Positions 1-8,441 are shown, numbered from the stretch's first letter. The stretch: 28,920 bases of DNA from Nitrospinaceae bacterium (GCA_029261435.1 JAJDBI010000019.1:1-28920), one strand, 5' to 3'. Made by a program: numbers and translations. The notes: generated by a model not told the origin, from the letters alone.

Positions 1-486
1 TACAGGCCGCGCATGCGTTCTCATGAGGGTCATAGCTACCACATACTGCGCCAACGGATCTTGATGGTGTTGCTGGGCGGCAATGATGCAGGCTTTTTCA
101 GAGGTCAGTCCGTTTCCCAGTTTGCGGTGTATCTGGCAGAAAGCAAAATGCAGGGCAGGGTGCTGGCGTTCCTTTTTGAATCCGGTCAGCAGAACTTCCA
201 GCGCTTGCAGAGGGGCATCCTTTTCATTTAAAACCATCGCTTTTAGAATTTCAGGGGTGGCTTCTTTGGGTTGACTGGCTATTTTCCCGTCAAGAACAGG
301 GATGGCTTCATCATATTTTTTTTGTGAGACAAGATCCCGCACCTTTTGGTAGTCCGGATCATTTCTGTCATTCGAGACAGAGAGATCCCAGTGAGCTACA
401 TCTAAAGAAGGGTAGGTTGCGTTTGCAGGGGCGACGGTAGTCAGGACTAAAATAGTTGCTAATAGTGTTTTTGTTAAAGATGTCAT
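1..486 (-). CDS. Exported TPR-like repeat protein, C-terminus cut by window edge
   Basis: An open frame runs on the minus strand from ATG at 486 to the window edge without a stop (162 codons seen). The N-terminus is a clear Sec signal peptide: a Lys near the start, a hydrophobic core (LLATILVLTTV) and an APANA cleavage site near residue 23. The mature part is alpha-helical, with pairs of helices such as KKYDEAIPVLDGKIASQP and APLQALEVLLTGFKKE that look like tetratricopeptide (TPR) repeats, so a periplasmic scaffold or protein-interaction role is inferred. It lies 33 bases after the DUF1566 gene and probably shares the transcript that includes gatB. No specific family is recognised. Confidence 0.75.
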   Translation of the reverse strand, partial: MTSLTKTLLATILVLTTVAPANATYPSLDVAHWDLSVSNDRNDPDYQKVRDLVSQKKYDEAIPVLDGKIASQPKEATPEILKAMVLNEKDAPLQALEVLLTGFKKERQHPALHFAFCQIHRKLGNGLTSEKACIIAAQQHHQDPLAQYVVAMTLMRTHARPV

Positions 487-519
487 TTTTTAGTATTCTG
501 CCTCAAGAAAGTAGCTGTG

Positions 520-1062
520 TCAGTTTGTATTGATTCGCACGGCACGGGTAGCCTTCCGGGAGCGAGATTTTTTGTTGCTATTAAATACCGCGCCGGTATT
601 GAAGACGACCCCAAAAGCGTTGTAGCGTCCGTTTTCCTCTCCCGACCAAAGGGAGCCGCTTCCATTTTTCTCAAATATGGGGTCTGCGTGTATTTTCATT
701 TCTTTGCCTGCCTGGGAGCTGTTTACTTTTTCCGGCTCGTAGAGGGTTTTTAGCTCTTTTGTCGTTGGCAATTGCCAGTCAATGTATTGGGCAAATCCTT
801 CATTGTTAAGTTGTCGGACGTAATCGTGAACCTCTGACCAACTGAGCCAGTGCCCGGAATGAAGATAGGAGTCTTTTTTCATCCACATTAAATTGGTATT
901 CGTGTCTGTGATTGTGCCATCGCCATTATCTATGTAGCGCTTGTCTGCAGACTCTAAAGGAAGTGCAAAAACACCCGAGCTTGGCATTCCCAGTAAACAA
1001 ATTAGAGCTGTTAAAGTAATGAATTTTAAACCTGCGGCCTTAAATGAATAGAGGGTCGTCAT
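520..1062 (-). CDS. Exported DUF1566 (Lcl C-terminal-like) domain protein
   Basis: This 180-residue protein has a signal peptide (hydrophobic stretch LKFITLTALICLLGM, cleavage after GVFA near residue 33). Next comes the typical DUF1566 opening RYIDNGDGTITDTNTNLMW, then DWQLPTTKELKTLY, an SLWSGEE segment and the closing RKATRAVRINTN. DUF1566 folds are found in secreted or surface proteins, often as adhesion or binding modules of the C-type-lectin/formylglycine-generating-enzyme kind; the ligand is unknown. Its ATG lies inside the end of gatB (overlap 1059-1062, ATGA), which suggests translational coupling to a cytoplasmic tRNA-amidation gene, an odd pairing. Confidence 0.85.
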   Translation of the reverse strand: MTTLYSFKAAGLKFITLTALICLLGMPSSGVFALPLESADKRYIDNGDGTITDTNTNLMWMKKDSYLHSGHWLSWSEVHDYVRQLNNEGFAQYIDWQLPTTKELKTLYEPEKVNSSQAGKEMKIHADPIFEKNGSGSLWSGEENGRYNAFGVVFNTGAVFNSNKKSRSRKATRAVRINTN

Positions 1063-2498
1063 CTGTTTATTTTTTCTTTAAGTAGTTTATTGACCATGCC
1101 GGGGTTGGCTTTGCCTTTGCTTGCCTTCATGATTTGGCCGACCAGAAAACCGAGCACCTTGTCTTTACCTCCTCTGAGCTCTTCTACCTGACTGGGGTTG
1201 GCTAGAATCACTTCATCTACGATTTCCTCTATGGCCGAACTATCGGTAATTTGTGTTAACCCTTTTTCCTCAACGATTCGGCTGGCAGGTTTCTGCGTTT
1301 GGTACATTTCCTCAAAAACCCCTTTGGCAGTATTGCCGCTGATCGTTCCAGCATCTATGAGTTTTAGCAGGGCTACCAATGCAGAGGGCGAAACCGGGCA
1401 ATCTCCAATTTCCTTGCCGTCCTTTTTTAGTTCTCGCAACAAGTCCCCCATAATCCAGTTACTGATAATTTTAGGTTGTGGAAACTGAGTTGCACACTGC
1501 TCAAAATAATCTGCCAGAGGTTTAGAGGAAGTTAAAACCCCCGCGTCATATTCGGGGATTTCGTAATCGCTGACAAAACGTTCTCGTTTTTGCTCAGGAA
1601 GCTCAGGGATGGTTTTTCGAATTTCTTCCACCCATGCGTCATCGATAACAATGGGGACCAGGTCCGGGTCAGGGAAATAACGGTAATCGTGAGCTTCTTC
1701 CTTACTTCGCATAGTGAAGGTCTCACCTCGGTCGGAATCATAAAGCCGGGTTTCTTGTTTTACACTTTCTCCTTGATCTAATATCTTCGCTTGCCGTGCC
1801 ACTTCATATTCAATGGCTTTCTGCACAAACTTGAAGGAGTTGAGGTTTTTGATTTCTGCGCGGGTTCCAAACTCTTTTTGCCCGACGGGACGAATGGAAA
1901 CGTTGGCGTCACAGCGCAGGCTCCCTTCTTCCATATTGCAATCGCTGACTTCGGTGTATTCCAGGATGGCTTTCAATTCGGTCAGGTAGGCGCGGGCTTC
2001 TTCTGGCGAACGCATGTCGGGTTCGCTGACCACTTCACATAGTGGTACACCGGTTCGATTAAAGTCGACATAGCTTTTTCCCGGACTACCCAGGTTTTCC
2101 CCGTGGATAAGTTTTCCCGCATCTTCTTCCATATGTATGCGGGTCAATCCGATCTTTTTTTGCTTACCGTCCACATCAATGTTGATGAATCCTTTTGTTC
2201 CTAATGGATGCTCCATTTGGGAAATTTGGTAACCCTTGGGCAGGTCGGGATAAAAATAGTTTTTTCTTGCGAAACGGTTCATGGGCTCAATCGTACAGTG
2301 TGTTGCCAGACAGGCTTTCATTGAGGAGTCTAGAAAACGTTTGTTCAAAACGGGAAGAACTCCGGGCATTCCCAGACAGATTGGACAGGTGTTTGCGTTC
2401 GGGGGTTTGCCGAACTCAGTTGAACAGGAACAGAAAATTTTTGTTTTGGTTTTAATTTGGACATGAACTTCCAGTCCAATAACAGTTTCGTACTTCAT
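1059..2498 (-). CDS. gatB: Asp-tRNA(Asn)/Glu-tRNA(Gln) amidotransferase subunit B
   Basis: GatB is the kinase/transamidase subunit of GatCAB, which converts misacylated Glu-tRNA(Gln) and Asp-tRNA(Asn) to the amide forms using ATP and ammonia channelled from GatA. The 479 residues match the usual length. Visible hallmarks are YETVIGLEVHVQIKTKTKIF at the N-terminus, the zinc cysteines (FCSCS near 22-26 and CPICLGMPG near 38-46), YFYPDLPKGYQISQ, VDFNRTGVPLCEVVSEPD, EEGSLRCDANVSIR and KFVQKAIEYE. The C-terminus is the YqeY-like tRNA-binding tail (GKANPGMVNKLLKEKINR). Its presence implies that at least one of GlnRS or AsnRS may be missing in this organism. No gatA or gatC is seen here. The start follows the family N-terminus. 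Confidence 0.97.
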   Translation of the reverse strand: MKYETVIGLEVHVQIKTKTKIFCSCSTEFGKPPNANTCPICLGMPGVLPVLNKRFLDSSMKACLATHCTIEPMNRFARKNYFYPDLPKGYQISQMEHPLGTKGFINIDVDGKQKKIGLTRIHMEEDAGKLIHGENLGSPGKSYVDFNRTGVPLCEVVSEPDMRSPEEARAYLTELKAILEYTEVSDCNMEEGSLRCDANVSIRPVGQKEFGTRAEIKNLNSFKFVQKAIEYEVARQAKILDQGESVKQETRLYDSDRGETFTMRSKEEAHDYRYFPDPDLVPIVIDDAWVEEIRKTIPELPEQKRERFVSDYEIPEYDAGVLTSSKPLADYFEQCATQFPQPKIISNWIMGDLLRELKKDGKEIGDCPVSPSALVALLKLIDAGTISGNTAKGVFEEMYQTQKPASRIVEEKGLTQITDSSAIEEIVDEVILANPSQVEELRGGKDKVLGFLVGQIMKASKGKANPGMVNKLLKEKINR

Positions 2499-2627
2499 GA
2501 TTGAGTCCGTATCTTCAAACCTATTGTGTGGCAGGGTTGAAGTCTGTTGAAGATTTCAAGTGGCTTTGATTTTAATCATCTATGGGGGTTCCGTCAAGCT
2601 CGGAGAACCTTCGCGCACTCGCCGTGG

Positions 2628-2721
2628 GGCAATTAGCAATGGCACTTTAAGCCGAGCCGACTTTTTGCTAGCCAGCAAAAGTTGTTGCAAATTGCCACTG
2701 GTGGTCCCGCCGGGGCTAGTG
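2628..2721 (-). repeat. Structured dispersed repeat, copy A (3' end of the SDR gene)
   Basis: Read on the minus strand, this 94-base element starts CACTAGCC (2721-2714), where CAC and TAG are the last codon and stop of the dehydrogenase gene, and ends ATTGCC. An outer stem pairs 2628-2639 with 2685-2696 (12 bp, one mismatch). An inner stem pairs TTTTGCT at 2663-2669 with AGCAAAA at 2674-2680. Hand alignment with copy B gives about 52 of 69 matched columns, and the core CTCGGCTTAAA is identical in copy C. It fills the gap between the SDR gene and gatB, and may serve as an RNA 3' structure or be a miniature mobile element. Confidence 0.6.
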
Positions 2722-3456
2722 TGCTGTGAAACCGCCATCGACAGGAAGAACCGCGCCTGTGATAAAAGATGACTCATCGCTGGCTAAAAAGAGGCAGGCA
2801 TTGGCCACATCTTCAGGTTTTCCAAATCGGCCTATTGGGTAATCTTTGCTCCATTCCTGCATCAGTGTCTCATCTTTCATGAGGTCGGAGGTCATGTCTG
2901 TTTCTATCAGTCCGGGGCAAATGGAGTTGGAACGGATGCCATAACTGCCATATTCCACAGCGATGGATCGGTTGAGCTGATTCAGTGCTCCTTTGGAAAT
3001 ATTATAAGTCGCCACCTCAGGAACAGCGATGATACCAAGGATGGAACTGATATGGATGATGCTTCCTCCCTTTTGCTCCATCATCACAGGGAGCACCTCG
3101 CGGGTTAACTGGAATACCGACTTCATATTAACATTCATCATTTCATCGTACTGCTCGTCAGAAATTTCGTGCAGAGGCGCGCCTTTGAAAATACCGGCAT
3201 TATTGACCAGTATGTCAATGCCTTGAAATGTGCTTTGAGTTTTCTGAACCAGTCGATGCAGGTCATTGCTTAGGGTCATATCTCCCTCGACTGTTAAGAC
3301 GCGAGAACCCAGTTCCTGAGCTATTTCTTCCAGCTTGTGTTTTCTGCGGCCAAATAAAACCACATTGGCGCCTTCTTTATGAAAGACTCTGGCAGAGGCT
3401 TTGCCTATGCCTGATCCACCGCCGGTGATGATAGCCGTCTTGTTTGCGAGTCGCAT
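2716..3456 (-). CDS. Short-chain dehydrogenase/reductase (FabG-like)
   Basis: A 246-residue classical SDR, an NAD(P)-dependent oxidoreductase with a Rossmann fold. The cofactor motif TGGGSGIGKA lies at residues 11-20 and NNAG at 85-88. The catalytic tetrad is N110, S138 (HISS), Y151 and K155 (YNISK), and the C-terminal ITGAVLPVDGGF is typical. FGRR after beta-2 (35-38) suggests NADP preference. The substrate cannot be told from sequence; 3-oxoacyl-ACP reductase, glucose dehydrogenase-like and other classes share this pattern. An AGGGA ribosome site lies just upstream of the ATG. The terminal His codon and TAG stop are part of repeat copy A. Confidence 0.9.
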   Translation of the reverse strand: MRLANKTAIITGGGSGIGKASARVFHKEGANVVLFGRRKHKLEEIAQELGSRVLTVEGDMTLSNDLHRLVQKTQSTFQGIDILVNNAGIFKGAPLHEISDEQYDEMMNVNMKSVFQLTREVLPVMMEQKGGSIIHISSILGIIAVPEVATYNISKGALNQLNRSIAVEYGSYGIRSNSICPGLIETDMTSDLMKDETLMQEWSKDYPIGRFGKPEDVANACLFLASDESSFITGAVLPVDGGFTAH

Positions 3457-3591
3457 TTCATTCCCTAATGATTATAAAATGGTACCTAAGGTATGTATAA
3501 TAAAGCCGATAATGGAAATTTTTACTATCATAGTCCAAGTCTTACAGACTTTTCCAGTTGAATCGATGTGTTGCATGGGTGAAAAACAATC

Positions 3592-3840
3592 ATGAAATAT
3601 GCTTATTATGGTTTTGGGTGTTTTATCGGGTTTGTCTGTGGAATGGGCATCAATCTTATCTTTTACTGGCTGGACCAGGCCGGGGTGAAGTTTGCTCAAT
3701 ACCTGATTCAAAATTTCGGGTTTCTGGGGAAATATCTCCTTGAATTGATCAACGCCCTTCCCATTATCGGGGCGGCATTGGGGATTATTTTAGTAAAACT
3801 CCTCTTTGAGCGGGAACTGACAGAAGAAAATGACCACTAG
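3592..3840 (+). CDS. Small membrane protein with two hydrophobic segments
   Basis: An 82-residue protein with two clear transmembrane stretches, around residues 4-26 (YYGFGCFIGFVCGMGINLIFYW) and 54-70 (ALPIIGAALGIILVKLL), and a charged cytoplasmic-looking tail (FERELTEENDH). No known family is recognised. The ribosome site is weak. It ends with CAC TAG CC, the same eight bases that end three other genes in the window, and it is followed by a stem-loop. It precedes the sensor operon but is separated from it by a 93-base gap, so a functional link is uncertain. Confidence 0.6.
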   Translation: MKYAYYGFGCFIGFVCGMGINLIFYWLDQAGVKFAQYLIQNFGFLGKYLLELINALPIIGAALGIILVKLLFERELTEENDH

Positions 3841-3881
3841 CCATTCGGTGTTGGGCTAGTCGGGATTAGCCCTTCAACAAC
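3835..3881 (+). repeat. Possible truncated repeat, copy E, with stem-loop
   Basis: It begins with CACTAGCC (3835-3842), overlapping the stop of the small membrane protein as in copies A, C and D. It continues into a hairpin in which GGGCTA (3853-3858) pairs with TAGCCC (3867-3872), extended by GTT/AAC. The internal core shared by copies A to C is not recognisable, so this is either a diverged or truncated copy or only the terminal motif. Confidence 0.35.
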
Positions 3882-3933
3882 ATAAAATTAATGGTAGAAT
3901 AAAAACCGGAATAATTACCACTCAGGATCAAGA

Positions 3934-4140
3934 ATGAGTAAAAAATTCAACGATAATATCTTGAAAGCCTTGGAAGCGTCCCATGAGGCTGTGAAAATAT
4001 GTAAACAGGCAATGATTGATGCCAATGATGAGAGTTGCCGAGCCATGTATTCTGCGATCCAAAAGGATTGTGAAAAACATGTTGAAATGCTGAAAGGAGA
4101 AATAAAACTCCATAAGGTACAAAAAAAGTGGGATGGCTAA
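3934..4140 (+). CDS. Small helical Cys/His/Met-rich protein of the sensor operon
   Basis: A 68-residue protein predicted almost entirely helical. H17, C23, M27, C35, M38, C46, H49 and M52 are spaced at near-helical intervals (SHEAVKIC, DESCRAMYS, KDCEKHVEM). No known family is recognised; the pattern is reminiscent of small helical metal-binding proteins, but this is inference. Its TAA stop is directly followed by the ATG of the response regulator (TAAATG), so the two are almost certainly co-translated. Given the heavy-metal type of the adjacent kinase, an accessory or metal-buffering role is plausible. Confidence 0.75.
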   Translation: MSKKFNDNILKALEASHEAVKICKQAMIDANDESCRAMYSAIQKDCEKHVEMLKGEIKLHKVQKKWDG

Positions 4141-4809
4141 ATGCGTATATTGATTGTAGAAGATGAAAAAAAGGTCTCTGCTTTTATTAAAAAGGGCCTT
4201 GAAGAGGAAACATACGCTGTAGATGTCGCACCCGATGGAGAAGAGGGACTACTTCTTGGAGAACAGAATCAGTATGACCTGATTATTCTGGACCTCATGC
4301 TCCCAAAAATTAATGGGCTGGAAGTTTTATCTACCCTGAGGGCTCGGAAAATCGAAACCCCCATCCTCCTCCTCACAGCCAAAGATTCCGTAGAAGACAA
4401 AGTGACAGGCCTCAATCAGGGAGCCGATGATTATCTAACTAAGCCTTTTGCGTTTTCGGAACTTTTGGCGAGAATCCGCGTTTTGCTCCGAAGAGGAAAA
4501 GCTGATATCCAGACAACACTGGAGATCGCCGATTTGACTTTGGATCTGGTCAGTCACAAAGTGAAACGCGAAAACCACGAAATTGAACTCACAGGAAAAG
4601 AATACAGCCTGCTTGAATATTTCCTGCGAAATCAAGGCAAGGTGCTGACGAGAACAATGATTGCTGAACATGTTTGGGATTATAATTTTGATACCTTCAC
4701 AAATGTGATTGATGTTTACGTCAATCACTTAAGAAAAAAAATCGATAAAAACTACTCCCAAAAGCTTTTGCACACTCTCCGGGGCGTTGGATACATCATG
4801 AAAGAATAA
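4141..4809 (+). CDS. OmpR/CusR-family response regulator
   Basis: The 222 residues form a receiver domain (1-120) with the acidic pocket E7/D8, phosphoacceptor D51 (IILDLMLP), a conserved Thr in LLLTAKD and Lys in DDYLTKPFAF. A winged-helix DNA-binding domain follows (about 125-220: ELTGKEYSLLEYFLRNQGKV, DVYVNHLRKKID, LHTLRGVGYIM). It should be phosphorylated by the kinase encoded three bases downstream and act as a transcription factor. The closest familiar types are the CusR/CopR metal-responsive regulators, but no efflux genes lie next to it, so the target is open. Confidence 0.95.
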   Translation: MRILIVEDEKKVSAFIKKGLEEETYAVDVAPDGEEGLLLGEQNQYDLIILDLMLPKINGLEVLSTLRARKIETPILLLTAKDSVEDKVTGLNQGADDYLTKPFAFSELLARIRVLLRRGKADIQTTLEIADLTLDLVSHKVKRENHEIELTGKEYSLLEYFLRNQGKVLTRTMIAEHVWDYNFDTFTNVIDVYVNHLRKKIDKNYSQKLLHTLRGVGYIMKE

Positions 4810-4811
4810 CT

Positions 4812-6239
4812 ATGGCTTTCAAATCCATTCGGTCCAGGTTGACCGCCTGGTACATCTTGTTGCTGGGTATCATCCTCATTCTCTTCAGCGTTTTTCTTAA
4901 TTATTTTCTTTCCAAACGTCTTTATGAAAGTGTCGATAACTCCTTGACGGTTTCGGCTACCGTTGTTGCCACTTCTGCAGTGATGAGATTCAACCGTTCT
5001 CCATTACCAGGGCTAGACCAGTTTTTTGATCAGTTCATGGGGGCAGGGAACCTCAATAAATTTTATAGAATCTACGATGGCTCCGGCAATGTTGGGTCTC
5101 GGTCCAATAATATTGATGCCTCCAAGTTCCCATTATCCCAGGAGGCTTATGCCGATGCGCTTAGTGGAAAAAATTCCTACGAAACATTCCTTGTGGATGG
5201 CATGCACCCTATTCGGGTTATCACCATGCCAATTATTCGAGAAAAAAAGCTGGTCAACCTGGTTCAGGTAGGAACTTCACTCGAAGCCGTGCAGGAAACT
5301 CTGCGCAACCTGAGAATATTTTTGTTCACTGCTGTTCCTTCGGTGCTTGTATTCGCTACGCTGTTAGCGCGATTTTTAGCTCGGCGTGCCTTAAAACCTA
5401 TATCCAAAATTATTAAAACTGCCAGGGACATAGGGCAGGGGCAAGAGCTGAGCCAGCGTATCCCTGTGTTTAAAGTGCAAGATGAACTGGGCCAGTTAGC
5501 CTTAACCTTTAATGAAATGATGGATCGGTTGGAAAATTCCTTTGCTCAGATGCGTCAATTCAGCAGTGATGCTTCGCATGAGTTGAGGACTCCGTTGACA
5601 GTGTTGCAAGGGCAAAACGAGTTGGTGTTGAGCAAACCGCGTGACCCGAAGGAATATCAGGAAGTTATTATCAGTAACCTCGAAGAGATCAACTATATGT
5701 CGAAAGTGCTGGAAGATTTATTCGTCCTCTCCCGTTCTGATGAAAACCAGATTCTGTTGAATTGTAAACCGATGGATCTGAAAGATCTTGTGGAGGAAGT
5801 GTGTCGACATGCCGAAGTGCTGGCGGAGGATAAAGACATCTCTATTGTCATTGCATTTTTGGAGTCGGTGAAGATCAATGGAGATGAGGTGCGACTCCGG
5901 CAAATGATCTGGAATATTTTGCATAATGGAATTAAATACACGCAACCGGGCGGTGAACTGAAAGTTTCTTTGCTGGAGGATGCGGGGTTTGCCCTATTGT
6001 CAATACAGGATACGGGTATTGGAATACCAGAAAAAGATCTGCCATCCATTTTTGACCGGTTCTACCGGGTGGATAAAGCCCGGTCAAAGGATGAAGGGGG
6101 GAGCGGGTTGGGCCTCAGTATCTGCAAGCACATTGCCGAAGCGCATAAAGGTAAAATCGAAGTCGAAAGTAAACCGGGCGTCGGCACCCGCTTCAAAATC
6201 CGCATCCCCAGCACTACGCGTGCGGCGAATGAACAATAG
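4812..6239 (+). CDS. Sensor histidine kinase (CusS-like architecture)
   Basis: A 475-residue membrane kinase paired with the upstream regulator. Order of parts: TM1 about 13-35; a periplasmic sensor region of about 130 residues; TM2 about 168-190; a HAMP linker (about 191-245, RRALKPISKI); a HisKA dimerisation domain with phospho-acceptor H256 in SDASHELRTPLTVLQGQ; then an ATPase domain with N box (WNILHNGIKYT), G1 (DTGIGIP), F box (IFDRFYR) and G2 (GGSGLGLSI). All catalytic boxes are intact. The periplasmic part has no obvious His/Met copper cluster, so the heavy-metal assignment rests on overall architecture only. Confidence 0.93.
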   Translation: MAFKSIRSRLTAWYILLLGIILILFSVFLNYFLSKRLYESVDNSLTVSATVVATSAVMRFNRSPLPGLDQFFDQFMGAGNLNKFYRIYDGSGNVGSRSNNIDASKFPLSQEAYADALSGKNSYETFLVDGMHPIRVITMPIIREKKLVNLVQVGTSLEAVQETLRNLRIFLFTAVPSVLVFATLLARFLARRALKPISKIIKTARDIGQGQELSQRIPVFKVQDELGQLALTFNEMMDRLENSFAQMRQFSSDASHELRTPLTVLQGQNELVLSKPRDPKEYQEVIISNLEEINYMSKVLEDLFVLSRSDENQILLNCKPMDLKDLVEEVCRHAEVLAEDKDISIVIAFLESVKINGDEVRLRQMIWNILHNGIKYTQPGGELKVSLLEDAGFALLSIQDTGIGIPEKDLPSIFDRFYRVDKARSKDEGGSGLGLSICKHIAEAHKGKIEVESKPGVGTRFKIRIPSTTRAANEQ

Positions 6240-6306
6240 CCTGTCAAGCAATCCTGGATCGTTGTCCGCAAAATAAAGACGTTGATTCCACATCTTGCTC
6301 TCTGCC

Positions 6307-6354
6307 ACCAGTGGTTCGCTGGTCGCTACTGGCTCCACGACGAGTGGGCTAGTG
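6307..6354 (-). repeat. Possible partial repeat, copy D (3' end of aldehyde dehydrogenase gene)
   Basis: Read on the minus strand it begins CACTAGCCCAC (from 6354), supplying the terminal His codon and TAG of the aldehyde dehydrogenase gene. It then has CGTGGAGCCAG, an 11-mer also present in copy C (21398-21408). The small stem CCAC/GTGG is present here and in copy C with different loops. The downstream core (CTCGGCTTAAA to ATTGCC) is not recognisable, so it may be truncated. It sits in the convergent gap after the sensor kinase. Confidence 0.4.
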
Positions 6355-7854
6355 TAGTTGAAGGATTACGTTTTTGACCTGGGTATAATTTTCCAGCGCG
6401 TGAATGCCCATTTCTCTGCCATACCCGCTATGCTTGTAGCCCCCGAAAGGAGCCGCCGCATCAAAAATATTGTGGCAGTTCACCCACACCGTTCCAGCCT
6501 TAAGACCCTTTGCGACTTTGTGGGCTTTGTTGATATCCCTGGTCCACACACTGGCAGCCAGACCATAAACCGTATCATTGCCACGCTTAATGACGGCATC
6601 AAGATCTTCAAAGGGAGCGGCGACCACGACGGGACCAAAAATTTCTTCCGCGACGATTTTCATTTCTGACTTAACATTGTCAAAAACGGTAGGTTGAACG
6701 TAACATCCTGACTCCATCTCATTGCCCGGAGCCTTACCGCCAGCCCGGGTTATGGCACCTTGCTGTTCTCCTGAGCGGATATAATTCAATACCCGTTCCT
6801 GTTGTTCGCGCGAAACCAGCGGACCCATATCGGTGTCAGAACACATGCCTGGTCCAATTTTGATGTTTTTGGCCAGTTCGGAAACGCGTCCGATCAGATC
6901 TTCATAAATATTTTGGTGTATCAGCAGGCGTGAGCCTGCCGCGCAACACTGTCCGTGATTGAAAAAGATGGCACCCGCTACTCCCTGTGCGGCCATTTCC
7001 AGATCGGCATCGGGGAACACAATGCTGGGTGACTTGCCACCCAGTTCCAGAGAAACACGCTTTAGGTTTCCGGCAGAAGATTTGACAATTTCGTGTCCCA
7101 CTTCGGTGCTTCCAGTGAAGGCGACTTTGTCGACATCATCATGACGGGCAAGTGCTTCTCCCGCATCGCCGAATCCGCTGATGATGTTAACCACACCATC
7201 AGGAAATCCCGCTTCAGCAAATAGATCTGCGAGGTACAGTACGGATAGCGGTGTCTGTTCAGCCGGTTTCAAGATCACGCAATTGCCTGCCGCCAGGGCT
7301 ACGCCCAGTTTCCAGGTAGCCATGAGCAGAGGGAAGTTCCAGGGAACGATTTGTGCAACAACGCCCATGGGTTCGCGTAAAGTGAAATCCAGAAACTCGG
7401 CACCTGGTGCATAGGGGACGGAGATGTCGATGGTTTCCCCATGAATCTTCGTCGTCATTCCGGCGTAATAGCGGAAGTGGTCCACGGTGAGAGGCACATC
7501 GGCGGCCCGGGCGATGGATAGTGGTTTTCCATTATCGAGAGTTTCCAGTTGCGCGAACTCTTCAGTACGCTGTTCAATCAAGTCGGCCAGCTTCCACATC
7601 AACTTGCCTCTTTCCGAAACAGTTATTTTTCTCCAGGGTCCATTATCAAAAGCATTTCGTGCCGCTTTAACAGCCCGGTCGATGTCTTCTTTTTCACCTT
7701 TTGGAGCGCGGGTCAGGACACTGTTGTTAGAAGGGTCCAGAACTTCAAAAGTTTCTCCATTGGCAGCGTCGACACGTTTTCCATCAATCAATAGTTTTTT
7801 TGGAGCGGCGAGGAATTCTTTTACTGTTGAAAGCGGTACGGTCGCGGTGGTCAT
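6349..7854 (-). CDS. NAD(P)-dependent aldehyde dehydrogenase (ALDH1/betaine-aldehyde-like)
   Basis: It oxidises an aldehyde to the acid with NAD(P). The family motifs are present: PWNFPLLMATWKL (oxyanion Asn), KPAEQTPLS (cofactor), GSTEVG, catalytic Glu in VSLELGGKSP, the nucleophile in NHGQCCAAGSR, EEIFGPV and PFGGYKHSGYGRE near the end. A longer frame starts at a TTG at 7866, but GGAG just before the ATG at 7854 (six-base spacer) makes 7854 the better start, giving 501 residues. The substrate is not determined; sequence style is that of broad class 1/2 enzymes. It appears monocistronic, and its stop lies in the CACTAGCC motif. Confidence 0.93.
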   Translation of the reverse strand: MTTATVPLSTVKEFLAAPKKLLIDGKRVDAANGETFEVLDPSNNSVLTRAPKGEKEDIDRAVKAARNAFDNGPWRKITVSERGKLMWKLADLIEQRTEEFAQLETLDNGKPLSIARAADVPLTVDHFRYYAGMTTKIHGETIDISVPYAPGAEFLDFTLREPMGVVAQIVPWNFPLLMATWKLGVALAAGNCVILKPAEQTPLSVLYLADLFAEAGFPDGVVNIISGFGDAGEALARHDDVDKVAFTGSTEVGHEIVKSSAGNLKRVSLELGGKSPSIVFPDADLEMAAQGVAGAIFFNHGQCCAAGSRLLIHQNIYEDLIGRVSELAKNIKIGPGMCSDTDMGPLVSREQQERVLNYIRSGEQQGAITRAGGKAPGNEMESGCYVQPTVFDNVKSEMKIVAEEIFGPVVVAAPFEDLDAVIKRGNDTVYGLAASVWTRDINKAHKVAKGLKAGTVWVNCHNIFDAAAPFGGYKHSGYGREMGIHALENYTQVKNVILQLH

Positions 7855-7988
7855 GGCTAACTCCAAATATAAGTTTTAGTTTCAGCCCGGTTATTATATT
7901 AATTGATGCTGAAAAAAAGAAATTTTTTGTAGTTGAAGAAATTGGTTGTGGAAAAACTGCTAATTGAGAGGGTGGGGAATGTGGGCAA

Positions 7989-8441
7989 TTACTGAATCCA
8001 TACGAGTGGGCGATAGATCCAGGCTTTGTCTCCTGCTGCGTCTTCGACGTGTACCCAGTTGTTTTCGATTTTCAGGACTTTCATGGAAAAATATTTGTCT
8101 ACAGGTGCCCATTTTACGATGGGGTGTTCAGTGCCAGGTCCTTTTCTGAGGTTGGTTTGATTATTCTTGATGGCTGCACACTGATGTTTCTGCGTGGTCA
8201 GGGGACCATGAACCCAATAGTTGTCGCCGTCCAAATCCTGCACCTGTTTCCAGTCACCTTTGGTTTTTAAAAGTTTGAAGGGCATATACTGGAAAACCTG
8301 CCACAATTTTTCGTGTTTGGTGCTGGGTCCTTTTCTTAAATTGGCTTTTTCATTTTTAATACATAGAGCCATCGTGGAACCCGGTCCAATGAGAAGAAAT
8401 ATCAAGGTGAATGCCAAAATAGATGTGGGAGTTTTAGTCAT
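7989..8441 (-). CDS. Exported protein with two bacterial SH3-like domains
   Basis: From ATG at 8441 the protein is about 150 residues: a signal peptide (ILAFTLIFLLIGPGSTMA) and two tandem SH3b repeats. The repeats begin CIKNEKANLRKGPSTKHE and AIKNNQTNLRKGPGTEHP and end YWVHGPL and AWIYRPL. Such domains bind peptidoglycan or periplasmic partners. An upstream in-frame GTG at 8477 would add 12 polar residues ahead of the signal peptide; the shorter form is preferred because it leaves a normal signal sequence. It is transcribed toward the aldehyde dehydrogenase gene, 134 bases away, so it could be co-transcribed or separate. Confidence 0.85.
   Translation of the reverse strand: MTKTPTSILAFTLIFLLIGPGSTMALCIKNEKANLRKGPSTKHEKLWQVFQYMPFKLLKTKGDWKQVQDLDGDNYWVHGPLTTQKHQCAAIKNNQTNLRKGPGTEHPIVKWAPVDKYFSMKVLKIENNWVHVEDAAGDKAWIYRPLVWIQ

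Noticed and set aside
3461..3500. TATAAT-like promoter just upstream of the SDR gene
   Set aside because: It would put the transcription start within the ribosome site, and no good -35 is present at standard spacing.
3472..3711. 79-codon minus-strand frame opposite the small membrane protein
   Set aside because: It overlaps the better plus-strand membrane-protein frame, has no ribosome site and shows no domain-like sequence.
7855..7866. TTG start for the aldehyde dehydrogenase
   Set aside because: GGAG within this stretch is the ribosome site for ATG 7854, so the longer form is unlikely.
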